Below, piece after piece: positions 8,430 to 16,305 of a DNA stretch of 53,894 nucleotides. The notes beneath the pieces were generated by a model, which was not told where the DNA came from, made no database searches, and saw only the letters and a program-made list of their open reading frames with translations. The stretch lies in assembly GCA_947259105.1 (NCBI GenBank), contig CAMYKU010000020.1, forward strand, positions 1 to 53,894, read 5' to 3'. Position numbers and translations under genes: made by a program. Source of the DNA: an uncultured Alphaproteobacteria bacterium. GTDB taxonomy: Bacteria > Pseudomonadota > Alphaproteobacteria > UBA8366 > JADFVY01. The first letter of the stretch is position 1. Each line of letters begins with the position of its first letter.

Positions 8430-8506
8430 ACCTGATCCTCAACTGACATTCCCCACATAACCTCAGTATCGCGTCCGAGGATACCCGAACATCACCGTCA
8501 GCCGCG

Positions 8507-8556
8507 CTCGTCGCGGTGCCGCGCCTGCGTCGCCGGCGGCTCGCGGAGCGGGCCGC
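8507..8556 (-). pseudogene. Short fragment matching the FAD oxidoreductase gene
   Basis: These 50 bases match 10906-10955, inside the FAD oxidoreductase gene 2.4 kb away, with about 46 identities. Read on the minus strand they give GPLREPPATQARH, close to GPLREAPATQARH in the intact enzyme, followed by RDERG and a stop, the exact C-terminal residues of the intact enzyme. It looks like a relic of a second copy with an internal deletion. The rest of the 193-base gap between the hydrolase and TetR genes shows nothing else recognisable. Confidence 0.55.
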
Positions 8557-8622
8557 CATATTGCGCCAGCGTGTGCTCAAAAGGAATCCCTGATCTATAA
8601 CTGTTCTTGCCCATTGGTCTGC

Positions 8623-9240
8623 TCATCGGTTTGACGTTCCGTCCGACACGAAAATGCGCCGGGCCAGTGATTTGAGCGTCCCGATATATCTCTCCTGTGG
8701 CCAACCGCATTCGATGGTCAACTGTTCCCAGTTGCGGACCGACAACATCGTCCACAGAATGTCGGTCGCCTGATCCGGCGAATGGTCGGGCGACAGCATG
8801 TTGTCTCGGTTCAGTGCGCCGACCGCCGCTTCGCAGCCTTCCCGCACGTCCTGCATCCGGTCGTCCCACGCCTTCGCCGCCGCTGCGTCCGTGTCCCGCA
8901 TGGCGAGAAGCGCTTTGGCCATGCCATAAATTTCCGGAATGTAACCGCCCCAGGCCTCGATAAAGGCGTCAAGACGTTCGAGTCCGGTCCGCGCCGTGCG
9001 GCTCGGAACGAGTCGTTCGTCAACCCCTTTCAGCTCATCGAGATAGTACGTCGTTGCAATCAGCAGCGCCGCCCTTGTGCCGAAATGAAGATAGAGCGCC
9101 TGCCGGCTGATTCCCGCCCGTCTGGCGATATCCGACATACGCACGCCCCTGCCCTGGCTCGCTTCCAGCAGATGCAGGGCGGCTTTCAGAATTCGCGTTC
9201 GGGTTTCCGGGGCCTCGACGGCCACTTTATCGCTTGACAT
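8623..9240 (-). CDS. TetR-family transcriptional regulator
   Basis: A 205-residue regulator. An N-terminal helix-turn-helix domain (about 16-62; MSDIARRAGISRQALYLHFG is the recognition part) is followed by an all-helical ligand-binding domain. It is transcribed divergently from an NAD(P)-binding protein gene. A perfect 17-bp palindrome overlaps its own start codon and a second site lies ahead of the divergent gene, so it probably represses both itself and the neighbour. The inducer is unknown. Confidence 0.93.
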   Translation of the reverse strand: MSSDKVAVEAPETRTRILKAALHLLEASQGRGVRMSDIARRAGISRQALYLHFGTRAALLIATTYYLDELKGVDERLVPSRTARTGLERLDAFIEAWGGYIPEIYGMAKALLAMRDTDAAAAKAWDDRMQDVREGCEAAVGALNRDNMLSPDHSPDQATDILWTMLSVRNWEQLTIECGWPQERYIGTLKSLARRIFVSDGTSNR

Positions 9241-9249
9241 AGTGTCAAG
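9233..9249. promoter_or_regulatory. TetR operator 1 over the regulator start codon
   Basis: CTTGACA-TAG-TGTCAAG is a perfect inverted repeat with 7-base arms and a 3-base centre. It covers the tetR-type ATG at 9238-9240, so binding would block transcription or translation initiation of the regulator itself. Confidence 0.75.
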
Positions 9250-9268
9250 TAGCGCGTATTCGACTTCA

Positions 9269-9289
9269 TGTCAATTGACACGGTGTCAA
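9269..9289. promoter_or_regulatory. TetR operator 2 before the NAD(P)-binding gene
   Basis: TTGACA-CGG-TGTCAA (9275-9289) repeats the arms of the site over the tetR-type start codon. It is fused on its left to a second palindrome TGTCAATTGACA (9269-9280), giving overlapping half-sites. It lies just ahead of the ribosome-binding site of the divergent gene at 9307. The TTGACA arms could also act as -35 elements, so bound regulator would exclude polymerase. Confidence 0.72.
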
Positions 9290-9306
9290 GTCACAGGGAG
9301 TTGGAC

Positions 9307-9930
9307 ATGAATTTGATTATCTTCGGAGCGACCGGAACGGTCGGACGCCTCCTGGTCGAGCAGGCGCTTTCGCAAGGCCATCGGGTGACGGCGTTCGCGC
9401 GCAGGCCTTCAGCGCTGAAACTGGATCATCGGGACCTCACCCGCCGGGCTGGAGACGTGCTCGACCGGGGCGCGGTCGCGGACGCCGTACAGGGCCATGA
9501 TGCGGTGCTGATCGCCCTGGGCGCGGGGCGCAAGGGAGGTGTCCGCGCCGCCGGCACCGAACATATCATCGGGGCGATGGCGCGCCATGGCGTCCGCAGG
9601 CTCGTGTGCCAGAGCACGCTCGGGGCCGGCGACAGCCGCGCCCAGCTCAATTTCTTCTGGAAACGCATCATGTTCGGGCTCCTGCTGAGGCCAGCCTATG
9701 CCGATCACGAGGCGCAGGAAGCGCTCGTACGACAGAGCGGCCTCGACTGGATCATCGTCCGTCCCGCGGCCTTCACCGACGGGCCCGCGACCGGCGCCTG
9801 CAAGCACGGTTTTCCGCCAACCGAAAAGGCTCTCAAACTGAAAGTTTCGCGCGCCGACGTCGCCGGCTTCATGCTGCGGCAACTGACCGACGACGCCTAT
9901 CTGCGCCAGTCGCCCGGCCTGTCCTACTGA
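9307..9930 (+). CDS. NAD(P)-binding atypical SDR (NmrA/YwnB-like)
   Basis: A 207-residue Rossmann protein with the N-terminal nucleotide-binding motif GATGTVG and a basic FARRPS after strand 2 that favours NADP. It lacks the usual YxxxK catalytic pair, which places it among atypical SDRs such as NAD(P)H-dependent reductases or flavin-reductase-like proteins. ATG 9307 was chosen over an upstream ATG at 9268 because AGGGAG sits just before it and the longer form would run through the TetR operator. It probably forms a unit with the DUF1772 gene downstream. Confidence 0.85.
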   Translation: MNLIIFGATGTVGRLLVEQALSQGHRVTAFARRPSALKLDHRDLTRRAGDVLDRGAVADAVQGHDAVLIALGAGRKGGVRAAGTEHIIGAMARHGVRRLVCQSTLGAGDSRAQLNFFWKRIMFGLLLRPAYADHEAQEALVRQSGLDWIIVRPAAFTDGPATGACKHGFPPTEKALKLKVSRADVAGFMLRQLTDDAYLRQSPGLSY

Positions 9931-9972
9931 CCCCTGAAAGCCAGTAATCATATCACGTTGCGGAGGACCAAA

Positions 9973-10485
9973 ATGACCCCGGCCTGGTTTTTCATTCTGT
10001 GCGAAATCTCCGTTATCGCCTGCGCGGTGGTTTCGGGTGTCTTTCTGACGTTTTCGGATTTCGTGATGAGATCGCTGGACGGCGCAAGAACCGCCGCGGG
10101 CGTCGAGGTCATGCAGGTCATCAATCGCGAGGTCTACAGGTCGGTTTTCATGGTCCTGCTTCTGGGCATGTCCGCGCTTTCGCCGTTCCTCATCGGCTAC
10201 GCTTTCTTTCGCGTGGCAGGGCCCGCATCCGCTTTGATCATGGCCGGCGGCGCCATCTATCTTGCCGGTGTGTTCGTCGTGACGCTTGTTTTCAATGTGC
10301 CGATGAACAACCGCCTCGATGCCAAAGAGTATTCCGGTGCTGAAGCCGCTGCTTACTGGACGGACACCTATATGCCCCACTGGACCTTCTGGAATTACGT
10401 CCGGGCAATCGCTTCTGCGGGATCGGCGATCTGCTATCTCGTTGCCTGTGTATGGTTGGCCCAAGGAACGATGGCAGCTGGATAA
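9973..10485 (+). CDS. DUF1772 membrane protein
   Basis: A 170-residue protein with four hydrophobic helices and the conserved NxPMNNRLD...YWTDTYMPHWTFWNYVR region of the DUF1772 (anthrone-oxygenase-like) family. Ribosome-binding site CGGAGG lies before ATG 9973. The 42-base gap after the SDR-like gene and the shared strand suggest one operon under TetR control. Such pairs often occur with quinone or aromatic detoxification genes, but no substrate is evident here. Confidence 0.88.
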   Translation: MTPAWFFILCEISVIACAVVSGVFLTFSDFVMRSLDGARTAAGVEVMQVINREVYRSVFMVLLLGMSALSPFLIGYAFFRVAGPASALIMAGGAIYLAGVFVVTLVFNVPMNNRLDAKEYSGAEAAAYWTDTYMPHWTFWNYVRAIASAGSAICYLVACVWLAQGTMAAG

Positions 10486-10572
10486 GTGGCGGGTTCTGTT
10501 CCGATCCCCATCCGGGCAATGTCGAATTCATGACTGTTGTTTCGCCAGGATTCAAAGCCGGGGCCGCTCCCC

Positions 10573-11913
10573 TCACCCGCGCTCGTCGCGCCAGCGGAAC
10601 CAGCGGAACGCGGCGGCCTGGCCGAGGCGGCGGAACGCGGCGAACGGCATCCGCGGCAGCACCGTATCAAGCACCGGCAGCAGCGCCGCGCCGCCGCCGA
10701 TGCGCTCGGCCAGGCGCCATCCCATGTGGATCGCCGCCGACACGCCGGTGCCGCAATAACCCATGCAGTAGAACAGCGACGCGTCGTCCTCGGCGGTCGT
10801 CACGTGCGGCATGGAGTCGAGCGACACGGCGACCCAGCCACCCCAGAAATAATCCGCCGTGATTCCGCGGAGCGCCGGGAACTTGGCGTGGATCGTCGCC
10901 AGCAGCTCCTCGCGGTGCCGCGCCTGGGTCGCCGGCGCCTCGCGAAGCGGGCCGCGATTGCCCAAGAGGATGCGGCCGTCCGGCAGCCGCCGGAAATAGT
11001 TGAGCAGGGTGCGGGTGTCGAACATCACGTCGCTGGTGACGAAATTCGTGTCCTGTTTCTCTGCCTCGGTCATCGGGCGGGTCACGACGATGTTGGACAG
11101 CACCGGCAGCACCCGCCCGCGCGTCGCCTTGTTAAGTTCCGGCCCGTAGCCGTTCACCGCCAGCACCACGATCCGCGCCCGCACGCGCCCGCCGGGCGTC
11201 GTGAGGACGTGTCCGCCGCCGTCCCGCGCCATGCCCGTCACCGGGCTGCCCTCATGCAGGACCGCGCCGGCGTCGCGCGCCATGCGGGCGATGCCGTCGG
11301 CGAGCTTCAGCGGATGCATCCCGAAAGACTCCCCCGCCCGCAGCGCCCCGAAGGCTTCCGTGCCGCGGAAATGCCCGGCGGCGATCGCCTCGGCGTCCAG
11401 CAGCTCGGCCTCGAAGCCGAACAAATCGTTGAGGACCTGCCGGTCCCGTTCCAGCTCGGCGACGCGGCCCTTGCGGTGGGCGATCTTCAGCCAGCCGTCC
11501 GGCTGCACGTCGCAGTCGATGTTGCCCTCGCGGATCAGCCCGCGAACGGTGCCGACACCCGCCAGCGCCTCGGCGAATAGCGCACGGGCGGCCTCCTCGC
11601 CCCAGTCTTCGACCCATTGGTGATACTTGCGGCGCCCGATACCAGGCCGCACGAAGCTGCCGTTGCGCCCGCTGCAGCCCCAGCCGGTCCGGTTGGCCTC
11701 CAGCAGCACCGGCCGGGCGCCGAAATTGCGGGCCAGATGATAGGCGCAGGACAGCCCGGTGTAGCCGCCGCCGACGATCGCGATCTCGGCCTCGACATCG
11801 CCGGATACCGCGCCATCCCCGGACGGCGCCGCCCCCGCGGTCGCCGCCCAGTAAGATTCGGGATGCGCCAGCCCCTGCCCCGGATGATCCGATTTCAATG
11901 GATCGAATTGCAT
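10573..11913 (-). CDS. FAD-dependent oxidoreductase (DAO / gamma-glutamylputrescine oxidase-like)
   Basis: A 446-residue enzyme of the D-amino-acid oxidase superfamily. The FAD-binding motif IVGGGYTGLSCAYHLA lies near residue 46, followed by SGRNGSFVRPG typical of PuuB-like enzymes, and a C-terminal flavin-contact region with GYCGTGVSAA. It should oxidise an amine or amino acid with release of ammonia and peroxide. It is the last gene of the 2-oxoacid dehydrogenase operon, 101 bases after the amino-acid dehydrogenase, so it may feed the same keto-acid pool. A fragment of a second copy lies at 8507-8556. Confidence 0.88.
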   Translation of the reverse strand: MQFDPLKSDHPGQGLAHPESYWAATAGAAPSGDGAVSGDVEAEIAIVGGGYTGLSCAYHLARNFGARPVLLEANRTGWGCSGRNGSFVRPGIGRRKYHQWVEDWGEEAARALFAEALAGVGTVRGLIREGNIDCDVQPDGWLKIAHRKGRVAELERDRQVLNDLFGFEAELLDAEAIAAGHFRGTEAFGALRAGESFGMHPLKLADGIARMARDAGAVLHEGSPVTGMARDGGGHVLTTPGGRVRARIVVLAVNGYGPELNKATRGRVLPVLSNIVVTRPMTEAEKQDTNFVTSDVMFDTRTLLNYFRRLPDGRILLGNRGPLREAPATQARHREELLATIHAKFPALRGITADYFWGGWVAVSLDSMPHVTTAEDDASLFYCMGYCGTGVSAAIHMGWRLAERIGGGAALLPVLDTVLPRMPFAAFRRLGQAAAFRWFRWRDERG

Positions 11914-12014
11914 TGCCTGGCCCCTTCGACGCCGCCACGCGCCCGGCGGCGCAGAACAATGGCCCGGTGCAGGATGCGGCGCAAGCGGCGTTGTGCCGCC
12001 CCGCGCGACCCGCG

Positions 12015-13124
12015 CTAGCCCCAGCGCCTCGTGCTCATGGCCTTGCGCACCCGCTCTTCCGCCATGGCGACGGCGGCGGCGCGGGGCAGGATGTTTTCGC
12101 GTTTGGCACGGTCCAGCACTTCGTCGGTGTTGGCGCGGATCTTCTCGTCGATGGCCTGGAAGGCCTGGGCCTGGGTGCCGCCGTGATACTCGACCGAGGC
12201 GCAGATCACCCCGCCGGCATTGGAAATGAAATCGGGCACGCAGACCACGCCGCCCTCGGCGAGGATCGCCTCGGCCTCTTCAGACACGCCGATATTGGCG
12301 CCCTGGACGACCAGTTTCGCCTTCACCTCACCCACGTTGTCCGCGCGGATGACGTCGGGCCGCGCCGCCGGGATCCAGATGTCGCAGTCGACGCCGACGA
12401 TGGCGTCGCCGACCAGCTTGTCGCCCTGCGGCAGATCGGCGACGTGGCCGCCCTCTTCCTTGACGGTGATCAGCGCCGCGACGTCCAGCCCGCCGGGATC
12501 GTGCACGGCGCCGCGTGAATCCGATGCGGCGACCAGTATCGCGCCCTTCTCGGCGAAGAACCGGGCCGCATGCTTGCCGACGGAGCCAAACCCCTGCACC
12601 GCGACGCGCGCGCCCTTCAGGTCGATTCCGGCGCGGTCCGTAGCGATTTCCGCCGCCGCGACGACGCCGAAGCCGGTGGCGCCGATCTCGTCCAGCGGGA
12701 TGCCGCCGACCTCACGCGGCAGGCCGACCGAACGGCCGATCTCGTCCCTGACCCACGCCATGGCGGTCTCGTCGGTGCCCATGTCGGGGCCGGCGATATA
12801 GTCGACGATGGGGCCGATGGCGCAGGCGAACGCGCGGACCAGCTCTTCCTTCCGCGCGTGGTCCATGGCCGGGTCGGCGAAGATCACCGACTTGCCGCCG
12901 CCGTGCGGCAGGCCGGCCGCAGCGTTCTTGAAGGTCATCGCGCGGGCGAGCCGGAAGCATTCCTCCAGCGTGACATCCGGCGCCATGCGGACCCCGCCGA
13001 TCGCCGGGCCGGCGGCGACATTGTCGACCACCAGGATCGCCTTGAGCCCGATCGACGGCTGGTGGCAGTGCAGGATCGTTTTCGGGCCCAAATCGTCGCA
13101 GAAACGGAATCCGGGTTCGGTCAT
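12015..13124 (-). CDS. Leu/Glu/Phe/Val-type amino-acid dehydrogenase
   Basis: A 369-residue NAD(P)-dependent dehydrogenase that would deaminate an amino acid to its 2-oxo acid. Substrate and catalytic lysines are visible as Lys66 (MTFKNAAAG) and Lys78 (PHGGGKSV); the catalytic Asp is Asp114 (AGPDMGTDE). The Rossmann motif GFGSVG is at 178-183. Length and motifs fit the leucine/phenylalanine dehydrogenase branch better than classic 450-residue glutamate dehydrogenase. It lies 13 bases after E2 of a 2-oxoacid dehydrogenase, the logical next step for branched-chain 2-oxo acids. Confidence 0.9.
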   Translation of the reverse strand: MTEPGFRFCDDLGPKTILHCHQPSIGLKAILVVDNVAAGPAIGGVRMAPDVTLEECFRLARAMTFKNAAAGLPHGGGKSVIFADPAMDHARKEELVRAFACAIGPIVDYIAGPDMGTDETAMAWVRDEIGRSVGLPREVGGIPLDEIGATGFGVVAAAEIATDRAGIDLKGARVAVQGFGSVGKHAARFFAEKGAILVAASDSRGAVHDPGGLDVAALITVKEEGGHVADLPQGDKLVGDAIVGVDCDIWIPAARPDVIRADNVGEVKAKLVVQGANIGVSEEAEAILAEGGVVCVPDFISNAGGVICASVEYHGGTQAQAFQAIDEKIRANTDEVLDRAKRENILPRAAAVAMAEERVRKAMSTRRWG

Positions 13125-13137
13125 CGTTCGGTCCTGT

Positions 13138-14208
13138 TCAGTCCGGTTGCTCCAGTTCCTCGATCACCGCGTTGAGGAACCGCGCGGCCTCCACCCCGGT
13201 GACGACGCGGTGGTCGAAGCTGAGCGACAGCGGCAGCAGTCGATGCGCGGCCGGTGCGCCGTCCACCGCCACAATGCGCATCTCGGCCCGGCCGGCGCCG
13301 ACAATCGCGACCTGCGGCGGCACCACGACGAGGTCGGCAAAGCGGCCGCCGAACATGCCGAAGTTCGACAGCGTGATGGTCTGGCCGACCAGCTGCTCGT
13401 GCGGGATCGAGCGGGCGGAGATGTCCTGCTTCATCGCCTCGACGCCGCGCCGCAGATCGGCGGCGTCGCGCGTGCCGATGTCGCGCATGACCGGCGCGAA
13501 CAGCCCGTCCTCGGTCTCCACCGCGATGCCGAGATCGATCCGTTCATGGACGCGGCGGGTCATGGTCTCGGCGTCGAGCCAGGCATTGAGCGAGGGCGAG
13601 GCCTTGCAGCCGGCCGCCACGGCGCGGATCAGCCGGATCGTCACGTCGGTCTTGTCCGGCCAGGCTTCGATATCGGCCTCGTCGGTAATCGTGGCGGGCA
13701 CGACCTCCCGCCCCGCGCGGGTCATATTGTGGAACATCGCCCGCCGCACGCCGCGGATCGGTTCGGTCGCGGCGACCTCGCCGGCCGCGCGCTCGACATC
13801 GGCCTTGGTCACGGTGCCGCCGGCTCCGGTCGCCTCGACCGCCGCCAGTTCGACGCCGAGCTGCGCGGCAAGGCGACGGACCACCGGCGCGGCCCTGGCC
13901 TTTTCCGGCACAGCGCCCTTCTCGGCGGCGGCCGCCACCTTGCCGACGATCGCACCCTTGTCCGCGGCGGCGCCGGCGGCGAACTCGACGAGCGGCGCCC
14001 CCACCGCGACCACGTCGCCGGGCGCGCCATGCAGCGCCGCGATGCGGCCGGAATGGGGGGACGGCACCTCGACCACCGCCTTGTCGGTCTCGACCGAGAT
14101 CAGCGGCTGGTCGGTCACCACGTGGTCGCCGACGCCGACATGCCAGGCGACGATCTCCGCCTCCTGCAAGCCTTCCCCCAGATCGGGCAGTTTGAAGATT
14201 TCAGCCAT
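13138..14208 (-). CDS. 2-oxoacid dehydrogenase E2 (dihydrolipoyl acyltransferase)
   Basis: A 356-residue E2 subunit. A lipoyl domain (1-75, Lys43 in VETDKAVVE) is followed by a short Ala-rich linker, a peripheral-subunit-binding domain (about 105-140) and the acyltransferase core. The active-site His333 is present in SFDHRVVTG, but the usual HxxxDG Asp is replaced by Thr337, a variant I believe occurs in some branched-chain-type E2s. The start at 14206-14208 lies eight bases after E1beta; the longer open frame upstream is not lipoyl-like. It transfers the acyl group from E1 to CoA. Confidence 0.92.
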   Translation of the reverse strand: MAEIFKLPDLGEGLQEAEIVAWHVGVGDHVVTDQPLISVETDKAVVEVPSPHSGRIAALHGAPGDVVAVGAPLVEFAAGAAADKGAIVGKVAAAAEKGAVPEKARAAPVVRRLAAQLGVELAAVEATGAGGTVTKADVERAAGEVAATEPIRGVRRAMFHNMTRAGREVVPATITDEADIEAWPDKTDVTIRLIRAVAAGCKASPSLNAWLDAETMTRRVHERIDLGIAVETEDGLFAPVMRDIGTRDAADLRRGVEAMKQDISARSIPHEQLVGQTITLSNFGMFGGRFADLVVVPPQVAIVGAGRAEMRIVAVDGAPAAHRLLPLSLSFDHRVVTGVEAARFLNAVIEELEQPD

Positions 14209-14216
14209 GGTGGACC

Positions 14217-15236
14217 TCACGCATATTCGAGCACACGCCGGGCCGCCGCAACGATGCGCTCGGCTGAGGGCATGTAGCGGCCTTCGAGCCGCAGCAGGGG
14301 CATCACGGTGTCCCATCCGGCGACGCGCTCTACCGGCGCCACCAGGTGCATCAGCCCCTCGCCCGCCAGCCGCGCCGCGATCTCGGCCCCGAATCCGCCG
14401 GTCAGCGGCGCCTCATGGACGATGACGCAACGCCCGGTCTTGCTGACCGAGGCGAGGATGGTATCCATGTCCAGCGGCTTGAGCGTCGCAACGTCGACGA
14501 TTTCGGCCTCGACGCTGTCGCCGGCCAGAATCTCCGCGGCCTCCAGCGTTTCCTTCAACATCGCACCCCAAGTGACCAGCGTCACATCGGCCCCCTTCAG
14601 GACCGTAAAGCAGCGGTCGAGCGGCAGGGCGCCGCCATTGTCGACGACGGCCTCGCGGGCGGCGCGGTAGATGCGCTTGGGCTCGAGGAAGATCACCGGG
14701 TCCGGGTCGCGGATCGCCGCCAGCAACAGCCCGTACGCCCTGGCCGGAGAGGACGGGATCACCACGCGCAGGCCCGGGATATGGGCGAACATCGCCTCCA
14801 TGCTTTCAGAGTGATGCTCCGGCGCATGGATGCCGCCGCCATAGGGCGCGCGCAGCACCATCGGGCAGGTCATCCGGCCGCGCGTGCGCGTGCGCAGCCG
14901 CGCGGCGTGGTTCACGATCTGGTCGATCACCGGATAGATGAAGCCCATGAACTGGATCTCGGCGACCGGCCGGAAGCCCATGGCGGCAAGGCCCACGGGC
15001 AGGCCGCCGATCATCGCCTCGGACAACGGCGTGTCGCGCACGCGGTCGGCGCCGAAGCGGGTAATCAGCCCGTCGGTCGCGCGGAACACACCGCCGTCGA
15101 CCCCGATATCCTCGCCCAGCAGGATAACGGTCTCGTCCTCCTCCAGGGCGCGGGCCAACGCCTGCCCGACGGCCTCGACCATGGTGAGGTCGGCGGTTCC
15201 GGCCGAGGCTTCGGATTTCGTACGCGCTTTCGCCAA
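14217..15236 (-). CDS. 2-oxoacid dehydrogenase E1 beta subunit
   Basis: A 339-residue transketolase-type beta subunit (LLGEDIG near the N-terminus, EAMIGGLPVGLAAMG, EIQFMGFIYP, RAPYGGG-HAPEHHSES). Together with E1alpha it forms the ThDP active site that decarboxylates 2-oxo acids. The start taken here is TTG 15234-15236, four bases after the E1alpha stop with AGGAG upstream; an internal ATG at 15180-15182 is the alternative. The ESMEAMFAHIPGLRVVIPSSP region is like branched-chain or acetoin E1beta. Confidence 0.9.
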   Translation of the reverse strand: MAKARTKSEASAGTADLTMVEAVGQALARALEEDETVILLGEDIGVDGGVFRATDGLITRFGADRVRDTPLSEAMIGGLPVGLAAMGFRPVAEIQFMGFIYPVIDQIVNHAARLRTRTRGRMTCPMVLRAPYGGGIHAPEHHSESMEAMFAHIPGLRVVIPSSPARAYGLLLAAIRDPDPVIFLEPKRIYRAAREAVVDNGGALPLDRCFTVLKGADVTLVTWGAMLKETLEAAEILAGDSVEAEIVDVATLKPLDMDTILASVSKTGRCVIVHEAPLTGGFGAEIAARLAGEGLMHLVAPVERVAGWDTVMPLLRLEGRYMPSAERIVAAARRVLEYA

Positions 15237-15240
15237 GCGT

Positions 15241-16305
15241 TCACTCCTGCGCCAGCATCGCGGCGCGCTGACGTGCGGCGTCCGCCGGCAACTCTTCGTA
15301 CAGATAATCGAACATGGCTTCGGGCGGCTCCGGCGAAGCGGCAAGATAGGACTCCGCCGCGTCCTCGACCTCTGCGGCACAGGCTGCGATCAGCGCCTCC
15401 TCCTCCGCCTTCTGCCAGCCGTGAGCCGCAGTAAGATAGCTGCGCAGGCGGGCGATCGGCTCCTCCTTCCAGTGCCGGCCGACCTCCTCGTCGTCGCGGT
15501 ACCGCGAGGCGTCGTCGACCGTGGTGTGGTCGCCCAGGCGGTAGGTCAGCGCCTCGATCAGTGTCGGACCGTTGCCTGACCGCGCCTTGTCGAGAGCCTC
15601 GGTGGTCGCCTGGCGGACCGCGATGACGTCGTTGCCGTCGACCTGAAGCCCCTCGAATCCGGCGGCGACCGCCTTCTGGGCCAGGGTTTCGGCCGCCGTC
15701 TGCGCGGGGCGGGGCACCGAAATGGCCCACTGGTTGTTGTTGGCGATGAAGACCACCGGCAGCGTCCAGGCACCGGCCACGTTCATCGCCTCGTAGACGT
15801 CGCCGCGGGATGTGGCGCCGTCGCCGAAGATGCAGACCGCGACACTGGGCTCGTCGCGCAGCTTGAAGGCGAGCGCCGCGCCGGCGGCGTGCGGCGCGTG
15901 GGTGCCGACCGGGATGCAGACGGGAAAGTCCTGGCGCGGGCCGGCGAAATCGCTGCCGCGCTCGTCGCCGCCCCAGTACAGCAGCAGCTCCTGCATCGTC
16001 ACCCCGCGGACGAGTTGCGCCCCGTGTTCGCGGAAGCTCGGCAGCAGGACATCGTCGGGCGTCATGGCATGGGCCGCACCGACACACACCGCCTCCTGGC
16101 CGATGCCGGAGGCGTAGGTGCCGAGCCGTCCGGTGCGCTGCAGGGCCACGGCCTTGGCATCGAACGCCCGGGTCAGCACCATCCAGCGGTAGAGCGCAAC
16201 CAGCGCGTCCCGGTCGCGCGCGAATGGCGGCAGCTCTCCTTCCACCTTGCCGTCGGGACCGAGGACGCGGGTATGGGCGATCTCGAAACTTGCCACGATG
16301 CTCAT
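15241..16305 (-). CDS. 2-oxoacid dehydrogenase E1 alpha subunit
   Basis: A 354-residue alpha subunit with the thiamine-diphosphate motif GDGATSRGDVYEAMN...NNNQ at about 167-197 and the phosphorylation-loop-like RLGDHTTVDDASRYR segment typical of branched-chain 2-oxoacid E1alpha. ATG 16303-16305 overlaps the stop of the acyl-CoA synthetase (ATGA), and E1beta follows four bases after its own stop. Substrate preference is most likely branched-chain 2-oxo acids given the linked amino-acid dehydrogenase, but pyruvate or acetoin cannot be excluded. Confidence 0.93.
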   Translation of the reverse strand: MSIVASFEIAHTRVLGPDGKVEGELPPFARDRDALVALYRWMVLTRAFDAKAVALQRTGRLGTYASGIGQEAVCVGAAHAMTPDDVLLPSFREHGAQLVRGVTMQELLLYWGGDERGSDFAGPRQDFPVCIPVGTHAPHAAGAALAFKLRDEPSVAVCIFGDGATSRGDVYEAMNVAGAWTLPVVFIANNNQWAISVPRPAQTAAETLAQKAVAAGFEGLQVDGNDVIAVRQATTEALDKARSGNGPTLIEALTYRLGDHTTVDDASRYRDDEEVGRHWKEEPIARLRSYLTAAHGWQKAEEEALIAACAAEVEDAAESYLAASPEPPEAMFDYLYEELPADAARQRAAMLAQE

